From Paludibacteraceae bacterium (GTDB lineage: Bacteria; Bacteroidota; Bacteroidia; Bacteroidales; Paludibacteraceae), in contig JAKSKV010000027.1 in the NCBI GenBank assembly GCA_024401555.1, forward strand, positions 1 through 45,546: a DNA stretch of 45,546 nt, in the 5' to 3' direction. The position numbers and the translations under genes were made by a program. Of the stretch, positions 18,263 through 26,758 are shown one piece after another (the first letter of the stretch is position 1; every line of letters starts with the position of its first letter). The notes under the pieces were generated by a model. The model saw nothing but the letters and a program-made list of their open reading frames with translations, made no database searches and had not been told where the DNA came from.

Positions 18263-19639
18263 ATGGAAGAGAAAGAACATGTCCGTTTGTGGAACGAATG
18301 CTTAAAGATTATCGCGGATAATATTCCTTCGGTAAGCTTTGATAGATGGTTTATGCCAATCGTGCCGTTGAGCTGGGAGAATAAAAAACTCACAGTTTCC
18401 GTTCCAAGCTATTTCTATGCGGAATATTTGGATGAGCACTATTGCAATTTGTTGAAATCTACCTTGACCAGGGTGTTGGGTAGTGACAGCCAATTGTCGT
18501 ACAGCCTATTCGATTCAACCGTAGAGTGTAAGAGTGGACACGTTATCCCTGTAAAAGAGAATGCGGAGCGTGCGGATGTCTATAATCCCTTCCCTCAGAC
18601 GCCTAATAGAAGGGCCATCGAGCCTCAATTAAATCCTCATTATACATTTGATACCTTTGTTGAGGGTGATTGCAATAAATTGGCTCGTTCCGCAGGTATG
18701 AAGATCGCTGAAAATCCGGGAAAGAATACCTTTAACCCTATCTTTATCTATGGAGGCTCCGGTTTGGGCAAGACGCACTTGGCGCAGGCCATTGGTTGGG
18801 CTACCTTGGAGAAACATCCGGAGATGAGGGTGCTTTATGTGGATTCCAATCGATTCTTGTCGCAATACCAAAATGCGGTTGTCCACAACCGTACCAACGA
18901 CTTCATCGCTTTCTATCAGATGATTGATTTGTTGATTGTGGATGATATCCAATACTTTGCGGGTAAGGGTGGAACCCAGAATGTCTTCTTCCAAATTTTC
19001 AACCACTTGCAGTTGAATGGTAAGCAGATCATCTTGATCGCTGACCAATCGCCTAAATTGTTGCAAGGATTGGACGACCGTATGTTGACTCGTTTCCGTT
19101 GGGGATTGAATGCGGAGATCGAGTTGCCAAGCTCGGAGACAAGAAAGGAAATCTTGAAATCTAAGGTCCGTACGGACGGACTCTCCATACCGGATAATGT
19201 GCTCGATTATATTGCCGAGCATGTCTCCGATAGTGTGCGTGAGTTGGAGGGTGTCATCAACTCTTTGTTGGCTCAATCCACATTGACCGATGCTGAAATC
19301 AACATGGATTTGGTTCGTAGGGTGGTCAGCTCTTTGGTTTCCGCACCTGAGCGCACGGTGACGGTGGCTTCGATCCAAGAGGCTGTCTGCAACTATTATG
19401 GTTTGGAGCCGCATATGCTTCAGTCCAATTCACGAAAGAGAGAGGTGGTTCAGGCGCGTCAGATCGCCATGTTCCTATCCCGTAAGTACACCAAGGTCTC
19501 TTTGACCAGCATAGGTGAGCAGATCGGAAACCGCGACCATGCCACTGTGCTTTATGCGGTGAAGTCCATCCAAAATTTGGTGGAGGTGGATAAGGAGGTC
19601 CAATATAGTGTGGAGGCTATTGAATCCTCTTTGAAATAA
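18263..19639 (+). CDS. dnaA: Chromosomal replication initiator DnaA
   Basis: A 458-residue AAA+ ATPase that binds oriC and melts origin DNA. Domain I (LWNECLKII...FDRWFMPIVPL) is intact. Domain III has Walker A GGSGLGKTH and Walker B LLIVDDIQYFAGK, plus RMLTRFRWGL (the sensor/box VII region). Domain IV ends with RDHATVLYAVKSI, the DnaA signature that reads the DnaA box. The start is set at the ATG at 18263, because MEEKEHVRLWNECL aligns with the usual Bacteroidales N-terminus; a TTG at 18227 would add 12 unlikely residues. The gene has no dnaN or recF neighbour here, so its position does not by itself mark the origin. Confidence 0.97.
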   Translation: MEEKEHVRLWNECLKIIADNIPSVSFDRWFMPIVPLSWENKKLTVSVPSYFYAEYLDEHYCNLLKSTLTRVLGSDSQLSYSLFDSTVECKSGHVIPVKENAERADVYNPFPQTPNRRAIEPQLNPHYTFDTFVEGDCNKLARSAGMKIAENPGKNTFNPIFIYGGSGLGKTHLAQAIGWATLEKHPEMRVLYVDSNRFLSQYQNAVVHNRTNDFIAFYQMIDLLIVDDIQYFAGKGGTQNVFFQIFNHLQLNGKQIILIADQSPKLLQGLDDRMLTRFRWGLNAEIELPSSETRKEILKSKVRTDGLSIPDNVLDYIAEHVSDSVRELEGVINSLLAQSTLTDAEINMDLVRRVVSSLVSAPERTVTVASIQEAVCNYYGLEPHMLQSNSRKREVVQARQIAMFLSRKYTKVSLTSIGEQIGNRDHATVLYAVKSIQNLVEVDKEVQYSVEAIESSLK

Positions 19640-19676
19640 ATTTCGACAAAAATGTTTATTGTGTGGTGATTAATTC

Positions 19677-19684
19677 TATATTTG
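19677..19684 (+). promoter_or_regulatory. -7 box for the acidic pRiA4b-like gene
   Basis: TATATTTG, an exact TAnnTTTG match, 23 bp before the ATG. The best upstream element is a TTG at 19659-19661 at a short spacing. Confidence 0.5.
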
Positions 19685-19707
19685 CCACAAATTAAATTTT
19701 TAAGGAT

Positions 19708-20265
19708 ATGGTTTTTAAGTTTGTCCTTTTGTCCGATGAGGTGGACGGTTTTATGAGGGAGATTCACATCGATTCCGATGCGACTTTCTTGGAGTTGAAC
19801 GATGCTATCTTGGCAAGTGTAGGTTATGCGAAAGATCAAATGACCACTTTCCTTGTGTGCAACGACGATTGGGAGGCGGAGCAAGAGATCACTTTGATGG
19901 AGATGGATACCGCTTCTGACGTGGATAGCTACGTGATGGATCGTGTCCGCATCGAGGAGTTCGCGTCCGAGGAGGGCCAAAAGCTTCGTTTCGTATTTGA
20001 TATTTTGAACGAACGCTCCTTCTTTATGGAACTCAAGGAGGTTGTGACCCGCGAATCGTTGCCGGCTCCTATTTGCAAGAAATCGAAGGGACAGGCGCCT
20101 GTTCAGGTGTTGGATGGTCTCTTTTTAGATATTCCAGAGGTGAAGGGTACTTCAAGTTTTGATGAGGATGAACTCGGAGAATTTGAAGGTTTCGACCAAT
20201 ACAATGAGGACGAGATGGGCGACTTCACCAGTTTCGACGACGAGTTCGGCGGCGGTAATATGTAA
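19708..20265 (+). CDS. pRiA4b ORF-3-like (IS1096 passenger TnpR-like) domain protein
   Basis: A 185-residue soluble protein. The N-terminal 120 residues (MVFKFVLLSDEVDGFMREIH, then a helix and DDWEAEQEITL) fit the plasmid pRiA4b ORF-3-like fold, often named IS1096 passenger TnpR in databases. In Bacteroidota it is a chromosomal housekeeping gene with no proven recombinase function, and no transposon ends are seen here. The last 40 residues are extremely acidic and repetitive (DEDELGEFEGFDQYNEDEMG), which may be a disordered interaction tail. It follows dnaA by 68 bp with its own -7 box. Function unknown. Confidence 0.7.
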   Translation: MVFKFVLLSDEVDGFMREIHIDSDATFLELNDAILASVGYAKDQMTTFLVCNDDWEAEQEITLMEMDTASDVDSYVMDRVRIEEFASEEGQKLRFVFDILNERSFFMELKEVVTRESLPAPICKKSKGQAPVQVLDGLFLDIPEVKGTSSFDEDELGEFEGFDQYNEDEMGDFTSFDDEFGGGNM

Positions 20266-20397
20266 TTGTTTGCTTGTTTTGTTTGCGCTTTCATCCTTTT
20301 TTATCGCTATTTGTTTGAATTTTGCTGAATTCCTTTCTGCAATTCCAATAATATGATTATTTTTGAATTCGATTTAATACCATTAATATTGTTGCGT

Positions 20398-20799
20398 ATG
20401 AATAAGTGTTTTTTGGCGTTAGCAACCCTATTGCTCTTTTCGTTCGCCACTCCTGCCGCAGCGCAGAAAAAGGTAAACGGTAAAGTAGTAACGGAGATTA
20501 AGGAATGGCGCATGGAAGGGGGAAAGAAGAAAATCGATCATGTCACTAAATATGATGCGAACGGTAACAAGACCGAAGAGATCGAATACTCCAAAGTGGG
20601 TGACCAAAAATCCCGTACTACTTTTGTTTATAACGAAAAGGGAAAATGTACTGAGGAGAAGCATTTCGACGAGTACAACAAGTTGGAGAAGACCGTTCAG
20701 TACCAATACAATGAATTTGGTAAGAAACAGTCTGCCCGCACACTTCTTCCTAACGGCAAGTTGAAAAGTGAGAAGGTGTACGAGTATATCACAGAATAA
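20398..20799 (+). CDS. Small exported protein of unknown function with YD-like beta repeats
   Basis: A 133-residue protein. The ATG at 20398 gives a clean signal peptide (MNKCFLALATLLLFSFATPAA, then AQ). The mature part is a run of short beta-hairpin units with alternating Lys and Glu/Tyr (TKYDANGNKTEEIEY, FVYNEKGKCTEEKHF, YQYNEFGKKQSART), reminiscent of YD/RHS-type or antitoxin-like repeats. No catalytic residues are seen. It ends 6 bp before the VTC gene, so it is almost certainly the first gene of that operon and may be a periplasmic accessory. A possible promoter (TTTG at 20362-20365, 18 bp, TAATATTG) would give an almost leaderless transcript. Confidence 0.65.
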   Translation: MNKCFLALATLLLFSFATPAAAQKKVNGKVVTEIKEWRMEGGKKKIDHVTKYDANGNKTEEIEYSKVGDQKSRTTFVYNEKGKCTEEKHFDEYNKLEKTVQYQYNEFGKKQSARTLLPNGKLKSEKVYEYITE

Positions 20800-20805
20800 C
20801 ACAGG

Positions 20806-21564
20806 ATGGAGAGTATCATCAACACAATTGATTCTAAATTATCTGCTCTGGATCCAATCACGTTGGAGGAGATGAGTGGCATTCGATTGATGAATCGAAT
20901 CGACACGAAGTTTCTGGTCAATGTGGAAAAACTTCCGGCTCTGTTGGAGATGGCGAAGGCCGATTATTATGTCCAACAAATTGGCGATCTAAGAAAGGCT
21001 TTCTACAGGACGCTTTATTATGATACGCCCGAGGCGACTATGTATGTCGTCCACCAAGCTGGTAAGTTGAACCGTCAGAAAATCCGCGTACGGGAATATG
21101 TGGAGTCTGATCTGATGTTTCTGGAGGTGAAGACAAAGAACAACAAGGGTAGAACTTCAAAGAAACGTATCACCATAACGGACGAGAATGTTTTGCACAA
21201 CCAAGAGGCGATTGACTTCCTGGATGAAAAGTCTAAATTCAAGATGAATGAGATTGATTTTAGGCTTAGGAACAACTTCTTCCGTATCACTTTGGTGAAC
21301 AAGGAGAAGTCCGAGCGGTTGACCATCGACTTCAACATTAAGTTCGAGAATTGCGTGACTGGCATCAAAAATACGATTCCGAAGCTATGTATCGTGGAGG
21401 TAAAACAGGATGGTAACGCACATTCCCACTTCAAGGATTACCTTAACACATTCCGTTTGAAGAAACGCAGTATCAGCAAATACTGTTTGGGTATGGTGTT
21501 GACGGATCCTAATTTGAAGTACAACCGTTTCAAAGAGAAGCTCAGGTATATCGAGAAGCTCTAA
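20806..21564 (+). CDS. VTC-domain protein (polyphosphate polymerase-like)
   Basis: A 252-residue tunnel-fold protein of the VTC family. In yeast Vtc4 this domain makes polyphosphate from ATP. The basic and acidic tunnel residues are visible: RIDTKF (Arg31, Lys35), YRTLYYDT, KIRVREY, FLEVKTKN followed by KKRI, and a late IVEVKQDG. The domain is cytoplasmic and carries no membrane segment; the neighbouring DUF4956 membrane protein could be its anchor or channel, a pairing seen in many bacteria. Polyphosphate synthesis is inferred from the family. Some bacterial VTC proteins may use other substrates. It is embedded in a five-gene unit with two outer-envelope proteins. Confidence 0.85.
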   Translation: MESIINTIDSKLSALDPITLEEMSGIRLMNRIDTKFLVNVEKLPALLEMAKADYYVQQIGDLRKAFYRTLYYDTPEATMYVVHQAGKLNRQKIRVREYVESDLMFLEVKTKNNKGRTSKKRITITDENVLHNQEAIDFLDEKSKFKMNEIDFRLRNNFFRITLVNKEKSERLTIDFNIKFENCVTGIKNTIPKLCIVEVKQDGNAHSHFKDYLNTFRLKKRSISKYCLGMVLTDPNLKYNRFKEKLRYIEKL

Positions 21565-21619
21565 TCTTGGCGTGGCTTTGTAGGTTTGAGAAATAATAAT
21601 TAAATAATAATAATAGTTT

Positions 21620-22300
21620 ATGGAACTTTTATCAAGCATTAGTGATTTGGGAATGTTCGGCATCCCTTTTATTAATGGGGAAGGATTGGCTGAACTTGTG
21701 GTCCGTTTCGGATTGAACGTCCTTGTCACCTCATTGATTATCGTTTGGTTGTATTATGGAAAGTCTAAGAGACGTGATTATGTTTTCACATTCACTTTGA
21801 TCAGTACGACCGTATTCCTTTTGATATTCCTTTTGGGAAGTGAGAAGCTTCAAATCGGTTTGGCGTTAGGTCTCTTCGCCATTTTCGGTATCATACGATA
21901 CAGGACAGATACTGTGCCTATCCGTGAGATGACCTATTTGTTCCTCATCATTGGTCTCTCTGTGATCAATGCGTTGGCTGTCAGCGTTAGTTACGCAGAA
22001 CTCTTCGCTACCAACTTCTTCTTCGTATTTATGACTTGGTTGATGGAGAAGACCCGTATCGTTTCGAAGAGCGCATGCAAGTTGATCAAGTATGAGAAGA
22101 TCAACCTTATCACGCCAGACAAGTACGACGAGATGGTGGCTGATATCAAGCAACGTACAGGCTTGAACGTTACCAAGTGTGAGGTGGGTTACATCGATTT
22201 CTTGAAGGATACCGCCTTGATCAAGGTTTATTACGAGTCTGCTTCTAAGGAGATTAACACAGTTGATCAAATTACAAGAGCAAAGGATTTTAATGGATAA
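21620..22300 (+). CDS. DUF4956 membrane protein
   Basis: A 226-residue protein with about four membrane helices in the first 145 residues (around 25-45, 55-72, 75-92, 105-140) and a soluble cytoplasmic C-terminal domain (about 150-226). The segment LGLFAIFGIIRYRTDTVPIREMTY (given for its key RYRT...REMTY core) is the hallmark of the family. DUF4956 proteins are regularly found beside VTC-domain genes; transport or membrane anchoring of the polyphosphate product is a reasonable inference, not shown. Its stop overlaps the next start by 8 bp, so translation is coupled. Confidence 0.8.
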   Translation: MELLSSISDLGMFGIPFINGEGLAELVVRFGLNVLVTSLIIVWLYYGKSKRRDYVFTFTLISTTVFLLIFLLGSEKLQIGLALGLFAIFGIIRYRTDTVPIREMTYLFLIIGLSVINALAVSVSYAELFATNFFFVFMTWLMEKTRIVSKSACKLIKYEKINLITPDKYDEMVADIKQRTGLNVTKCEVGYIDFLKDTALIKVYYESASKEINTVDQITRAKDFNG

Positions 22301-22997
22301 TTCAACTTTGAAGAAGTTTAGAATTCATATTTTAGTCTTGTTTGTCGCTTCTCTCTTGGGCACTTCCAATGCTTGGGCGGGGGGAGACAGACAAGACTTT
22401 GTCTCTTCTGTGGACTTCACGCTCTCGAAGAGATTTTTCAAGCGTCTGGATCTCGGTCTGACCGAGTCCCTCTCGTTAAAAAATAATTCCTCATCCATTG
22501 ATAAGATCTCCACGAAGGCGGATGTCTCATACAATGTGGTGAAAGGTGTTTTCAAGGTCGGTGTCGACTATAGCATTGCGGGAAAGGCGAACAAGGAGCA
22601 GGATCTTTACCTCAACCACCGCTTTTCCGGGTATGCCCGTCTGAAGAAGGATGTCTCACGCTTCACTTTCGGATTGAAGACGAAGTATCAAATCTCTTAC
22701 CGTCCTGAGAAAGAGCCTGCCAAGGAATTCAAACACTATTGGAGAAATAAACTCTATTTCACCGCCAAGTTGCCCAAGGTGGCGCTCTATCCGCTTGCTT
22801 CTGCGGAATGCTTTTTGCGTACCAATGATTTCAAGGGCAATAATACCATCGAGAAGGTGCGTTACGAGGCGGGTTTGAAATATGAATTTAATAAACATAA
22901 TGCTTTACAGGCGAAGTTTAGATACGATGATGCCATGCATGTGGTTGATCCGTTGGATCGATTCGGTGTGGTTGTATCTTATATGTTAAGTTTGTAA
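22293..22997 (+). CDS. DUF2490-family outer-membrane protein
   Basis: A 234-residue protein with a signal peptide (ends AWA-G) and a mature part of amphipathic beta strands, consistent with a small outer-membrane barrel (FVSSVDFTLSKRFFKRLDLG; final strand FGVVVSYMLSL ending in a hydrophobic residue). DUF2490 proteins are thought to be outer-membrane proteins of unknown function. The start at 22293 is chosen because it gives a normal signal peptide and overlaps the DUF4956 stop. Being coupled to a polyphosphate-type pair suggests a role in the envelope end of the same pathway. Confidence 0.75.
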   Translation: MDNSTLKKFRIHILVLFVASLLGTSNAWAGGDRQDFVSSVDFTLSKRFFKRLDLGLTESLSLKNNSSSIDKISTKADVSYNVVKGVFKVGVDYSIAGKANKEQDLYLNHRFSGYARLKKDVSRFTFGLKTKYQISYRPEKEPAKEFKHYWRNKLYFTAKLPKVALYPLASAECFLRTNDFKGNNTIEKVRYEAGLKYEFNKHNALQAKFRYDDAMHVVDPLDRFGVVVSYMLSL

Positions 22998-23009
22998 TAA
23001 AGATTGATT

Positions 23010-24863
23010 ATGGTTGAAAATGATAGGGAAGTTCCCGTCAGTAGGCGGAGACTGTTGAAGATCGGTCTTTGGTTCTCGCTCTTTAACGCACTCTTTGTCT
23101 TACTGATTTCCATGAAGTATCATGTGCTTATTCCTAATTCGATTTGGAGTGAGCACCCTTTTTATATATGTGCCTATATATTGACGCATTTCTTATTTAT
23201 AACCTTTCTGCCTCTCTTTTTCTGCTATCTGCCGGTGACGATATTGGCCCGCAGCAAAAGAGCAAACATGATCTGTTCGGCGGTGGTTTCCACCATTTGC
23301 CTTTTGTTGCTTACGGTGGATGCTTATGTCTTCTCGCTTTATCGTTTCCACCTCAATTACTATGTGATTGAACAGGTGTTCGCTCCGGGAGCCACACAGG
23401 TTTTCGAGTTCACCTTCACGCAGTATCTTTTGGTGTTCGGTGTCTTGGCGTTGATTGTGGCGTTGGAGATAGGTCTCTTTAAGTTGGCCGATAAGATCGT
23501 TGATAAGATTCCTGATTGGGTGATCTTCGGATTCGCTTTCGGATTTACCTTCCTTCTTGTGGTGGTGCAGTTCCGTCATATCGTCGCCTATGCGAAGAAT
23601 GAGCGGCAATTGGTCTTGTTGGACCGCTATTTTCCGGCGTGCCTCTCTTTTAATGCTAATCCTCTCCTCTCTGCCATTGGTGTTTCCAAGGTTCAGGAGA
23701 CGAAGGTGCCTATCTACTATCAGGGGAAGGCGTACAACTATCCCAAGGCGCCGCTTCGGAACGTTCCGACTGGAAAGAACGTGGTGGTGATCGCCCTCGA
23801 TTCGTGGCGGGCTTCGACCATGGATTCCCTTTGCGCGCCCCATATGTATGAATTCTCTAAGAGAGCCTCCGTTTTCAGCAAACATTATAGCGGCAGCAAT
23901 GGCACGCGTACTGGCGTCTTCTCCATGTTCTATGGATTGCCTGGCGTCTATTGGCGGGACTTTTGCAAACAGTCTATCTCGCCGGTGTTCATGAATGCCT
24001 TGAAGGAGAACGGTTATACGGTGAAGCTTTTGCCGAGTGCCTCCATGCAGAACCCCCCTTTGGACAAGTGCGTCTTCTCGTTGACGCCGGAACAGTGCGG
24101 ATCAGCGCCGGGGCTAAACGCATGGCAACGGGATGTCAACGTGGCGGAGTCTTTTATCCAGTTTATCAAGAGTAGGGGAGCCGGTGATGCGCCCTTCTTC
24201 TCATTTCTCTTTTTCGACTCTTTGCATAGCATGATCATGCCAGAGGACTACAAAGGTCCTTTCCAACCTTCGTGGGATTGCGCCCACTATGAACGTTTGG
24301 GGAAAAATGTGGATCCTACTGAATTTCTGAATCTCTATAAAAACATGGTCTATTACCTGGATGGACTGGTGAAGCGTGTGTTGGACGAATTGGAGACGCA
24401 AGGTTTGTTGGAGAATACGGTTGTGGTCTTGACGGGCGACCATTCGCAGGAGTTTGATGACTGCCAGCGTGGCTTCTGGGGACATAACGGTAACTATTCC
24501 GCCTCCCAGATGCAGGTTCCTATGGTCTATTTCAATGGCAAGGATAGCGTTCGAAGCGACCGTTGGACAGCCCATTACGATCTTGTCCCTACCTTGATGA
24601 GGGATGTGTTCGGTACCCAGAATGACCCTTCCGATTATGCTATCGGCACCACGCTTTTCGATACAACTTCCGTGCGTGATTTTTTGCTGGTGGACAGTTA
24701 TATCGGCATCGGAATGATTGATTCTACGGGTAATATCACCAATGTCTATTATGATGGTGATTACGCCCTGACGGATTCCAATTTGAGGGATCGTTTCAAG
24801 GCTCCGTTCGACCGCGTGTTGTTTGAGAGAGCCGAAGAGCAAATTTTACGATTTTACAAGTGA
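23010..24863 (+). CDS. YejM/PbgA (LapC)-like membrane protein with periplasmic sulfatase-fold domain
   Basis: A 617-residue protein with five predicted N-terminal membrane helices (within residues 15-190) and a large periplasmic alkaline-phosphatase/sulfatase-fold domain (about 225-617). Blocks seen are VVVIALDSWRASTMD, a GTRTGVFSMFYGLPGVYWRDF segment typical of the DUF3413/YejM family, TGDHSQEF, and WGHNGNYS. In E. coli YejM senses lipopolysaccharide and controls LpxC turnover. Other relatives (LtaS, EptA) transfer phospho-groups. The Thr nucleophile position and several metal ligands seem kept, so catalysis cannot be excluded. The ATG at 23010 is preferred over a TTG at 23004. Last gene of the VTC-containing unit, 12 bp after the DUF2490 gene. 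Confidence 0.8.
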   Translation: MVENDREVPVSRRRLLKIGLWFSLFNALFVLLISMKYHVLIPNSIWSEHPFYICAYILTHFLFITFLPLFFCYLPVTILARSKRANMICSAVVSTICLLLLTVDAYVFSLYRFHLNYYVIEQVFAPGATQVFEFTFTQYLLVFGVLALIVALEIGLFKLADKIVDKIPDWVIFGFAFGFTFLLVVVQFRHIVAYAKNERQLVLLDRYFPACLSFNANPLLSAIGVSKVQETKVPIYYQGKAYNYPKAPLRNVPTGKNVVVIALDSWRASTMDSLCAPHMYEFSKRASVFSKHYSGSNGTRTGVFSMFYGLPGVYWRDFCKQSISPVFMNALKENGYTVKLLPSASMQNPPLDKCVFSLTPEQCGSAPGLNAWQRDVNVAESFIQFIKSRGAGDAPFFSFLFFDSLHSMIMPEDYKGPFQPSWDCAHYERLGKNVDPTEFLNLYKNMVYYLDGLVKRVLDELETQGLLENTVVVLTGDHSQEFDDCQRGFWGHNGNYSASQMQVPMVYFNGKDSVRSDRWTAHYDLVPTLMRDVFGTQNDPSDYAIGTTLFDTTSVRDFLLVDSYIGIGMIDSTGNITNVYYDGDYALTDSNLRDRFKAPFDRVLFERAEEQILRFYK

Positions 24864-24918
24864 TTTTCTTACTTTTTCTTAGGTTGTAAGTTTGTTTTTC
24901 TGCAAAGAAATTGTTTCT

Positions 24919-24948
24919 TTTGTAGTCGCAAAAAGCGTATTATATTTT
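24919..24948 (+). promoter_or_regulatory. Probable promoter for the scaffold/GGGtGRT operon
   Basis: TTTG at 24919-24922, an 18 bp spacer, then TATATTTT at 24941-24948 (one mismatch to TAnnTTTG). A short hairpin (AAAGAAA/TTTCTTT) overlaps the upstream element and may end the previous operon. Confidence 0.45.
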
Positions 24949-24968
24949 TTAATAATAATTAACTGATT

Positions 24969-25670
24969 ATGATTTACACTCACGAAGTGCAACAGATGTG
25001 TTCTGTTGCTAAGGGTCCTAATCACGGACCAGCTCCAATTCCTGAGGAAGGAAAGTGGATTCAAGCAAAGGAAATCAAGGATATTTCAGGTTTGACTCAC
25101 GGTGTGGGATGGTGTGCTCCTCAACAAGGTGCATGTAAGTTGACTTTGAACGTTAAGAAGGGTGTCATCGAGGAGTGCTTGGTTGAGACCATCGGATGTT
25201 CTGGTATGACTCACTCTGCTGCTATGGCTTCTGAGATCCTTCCTGGTAAGACTTTGTTGGAGGCATTGAACACTGACTTGGTGTGTGATGCTATCAATAC
25301 CGCAATGCGCGAGTTGTTCTTGCAAATCGTTTACGGACGTACTCAATCTGCTTTCTCTGAGGGCGGTTTGGCAGTAGGTGCTGGTTTGGAAGACCTTGGT
25401 AAGGGCTTGATCGGTCAAATGGGTACTTTGTACGGAACAAAGGCTAAGGGTACTCGTTACTTGCAATTGACTGAGGGCTACATCACTAAGATGTTCTTGG
25501 ATAAGGACGATCAAGTATGTGGTTACGAGTTCGTTCACATGGGTAAGTTCATGGATGCTGTTAAGAAGGGTGTTCCTGCTGACGAGGCATTGAAGAGCGT
25601 TACTGGTACTTATGGCCGTACTAAGAAAGAGGACGGTGCAGTTAAATCTATTGACCCACGTAAAGAATAA
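24969..25670 (+). CDS. NifU/IscU-like iron-sulfur scaffold-type protein
   Basis: A 233-residue cytoplasmic protein. Residues 45-115 resemble the IscU/NifU scaffold core: GVGWCAPQQGAC (Cys49, Cys56), a beta strand with EECLVETIGCSGM (Cys70, Cys77), a helix with SAAMASEILPGKTLLEALN, then Cys106. The remaining half is specific to this family. It always appears with the GGGtGRT protein in the genomes I know, and here the two genes are 12 bp apart. Iron-sulfur or metal handling is inferred from the cysteine pattern; the actual reaction is unknown. Codons are strongly biased to GGT, ACT, GCT and CGT, unlike the preceding gene, pointing to high expression. Confidence 0.8.
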   Translation: MIYTHEVQQMCSVAKGPNHGPAPIPEEGKWIQAKEIKDISGLTHGVGWCAPQQGACKLTLNVKKGVIEECLVETIGCSGMTHSAAMASEILPGKTLLEALNTDLVCDAINTAMRELFLQIVYGRTQSAFSEGGLAVGAGLEDLGKGLIGQMGTLYGTKAKGTRYLQLTEGYITKMFLDKDDQVCGYEFVHMGKFMDAVKKGVPADEALKSVTGTYGRTKKEDGAVKSIDPRKE

Positions 25671-25674
25671 GGAG
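25669..25674 (+). promoter_or_regulatory. Shine-Dalgarno site for the GGGtGRT gene
   Basis: AAGGAG overlaps the stop codon of the scaffold gene and lies 8 bp before the next ATG. A clear Shine-Dalgarno is unusual for this phylum and fits the high-expression codon use. Confidence 0.55.
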
Positions 25675-25682
25675 AACAGAAT

Positions 25683-26702
25683 ATGATTAGAGAAGTTAAG
25701 TTTGAATCACAAGACCGTCGTATCGCGCAAATCAACGCTGCGCTTAAGAAGCACGGTATCAATTCAATTGAAGAGGCAAACCAAATCTGTGAGAAGGCTG
25801 GTTTGGATCCATACAAGACATGTGAGGAGACTCAAATGATTTGCTTCGAGAATGCAAAGTGGGCTTACGTTGTAGGTACTGCGATCGCATTGAAGGAGAA
25901 GGCTAAGAATGCGGTAGAGGCATCTCAATACATTGGTGAGGGTCTTCAATCATTCTGTATTCCTGGTTCAGTGGCAGACGATCGTAAGGTAGGTATCGGT
26001 CACGGTGAGTTGGCAGCTCGTTTGCTCTCTCCTGAGACCAAGTGTTTCGCTTTCTTGGCAGGTCACGAGTCATTCGCCGCTGCTGAGGGTGCTATCAAGA
26101 TCGCTAAGATGGCTAACAAGTCAAGACCAGCAAACAAGCCTTTGCGTTGTATCTTGAACGGTTTGGGTAAGGATGCTGCACAAATCATCTCCCGTATCAA
26201 CGGTTTTACTTACGTACAAACTAAGTTCGATTACTTCACTGGTAAGTTGAAGGTGGTTAAGAAGATCGCTTACTCTGATGGAGAGCGTGCTACTGTAAAC
26301 TGCTATGGTGCTGACGACGTTCGCGAGGGTGTAGCTATTTTGTGGAAAGAGGATGTTGATGTATCAATCACAGGTAACTCAACTAACCCAACTCGTTTCC
26401 AACACCCAGTTGCTGGTACTTACAAGAAGGAGAGAATCTTGAAGGGTAAGAAGTATTTCTCAGTTGCATCAGGTGGTGGAACAGGTCGTACTTTGCACCC
26501 AGATAACATGGCTGCAGGTCCTGCTTCTTACGGTATGACCGATACTTTGGGTCGTATGCACTCTGACGCTCAATTCGCTGGTTCTTCTTCAGTTCCTGCT
26601 CACGTTGAGATGATGGGATTCCTCGGAATCGGTAACAACCCAATGGTAGGTTGTACTGTTGCTTGCGCCGTAGAGGTTGACTTGGCTTTGAACAAGAAAT
26701 AA
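25683..26702 (+). CDS. GGGtGRT-family protein, unknown function
   Basis: A 339-residue soluble protein. It carries the family's name motif SGGGTGRT (263-270), followed by the highly conserved HPDNMAAGPASYGMTDTLGR. Seven or more cysteines are spread along the chain (Cys36, Cys47, Cys54, Cys92, Cys121, Cys324, Cys328 among them); the late GCTVAC pair and GIGNNP loop look like a ligand or cofactor site. No known enzymatic motif fits. Its steady pairing with a NifU-like protein suggests that it is the client or partner of that scaffold. Codon bias is as strong as in the preceding gene, so the pair is probably abundant. A strong terminator follows. Confidence 0.85.
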   Translation: MIREVKFESQDRRIAQINAALKKHGINSIEEANQICEKAGLDPYKTCEETQMICFENAKWAYVVGTAIALKEKAKNAVEASQYIGEGLQSFCIPGSVADDRKVGIGHGELAARLLSPETKCFAFLAGHESFAAAEGAIKIAKMANKSRPANKPLRCILNGLGKDAAQIISRINGFTYVQTKFDYFTGKLKVVKKIAYSDGERATVNCYGADDVREGVAILWKEDVDVSITGNSTNPTRFQHPVAGTYKKERILKGKKYFSVASGGGTGRTLHPDNMAAGPASYGMTDTLGRMHSDAQFAGSSSVPAHVEMMGFLGIGNNPMVGCTVACAVEVDLALNKK

Positions 26703-26724
26703 TCTAAATAGGTTATAAAGCTGG

Positions 26725-26758
26725 ACTCCCGTATCCTTTGGGTACGGGAGTTTTTTTT
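26725..26758 (+). terminator. Terminator after the GGGtGRT gene
   Basis: An 11-bp stem (ACTCCCGTATC/GGTACGGGAGT, one wobble) with a CTTTG loop and an eight-T tail. Confidence 0.95.

Noticed and set aside
19708-20265. Insertion sequence suggested by the 'IS1096 passenger' family name
   Set aside because: No transposase, terminal inverted repeats or target duplication nearby; the gene family is chromosomal in this phylum.
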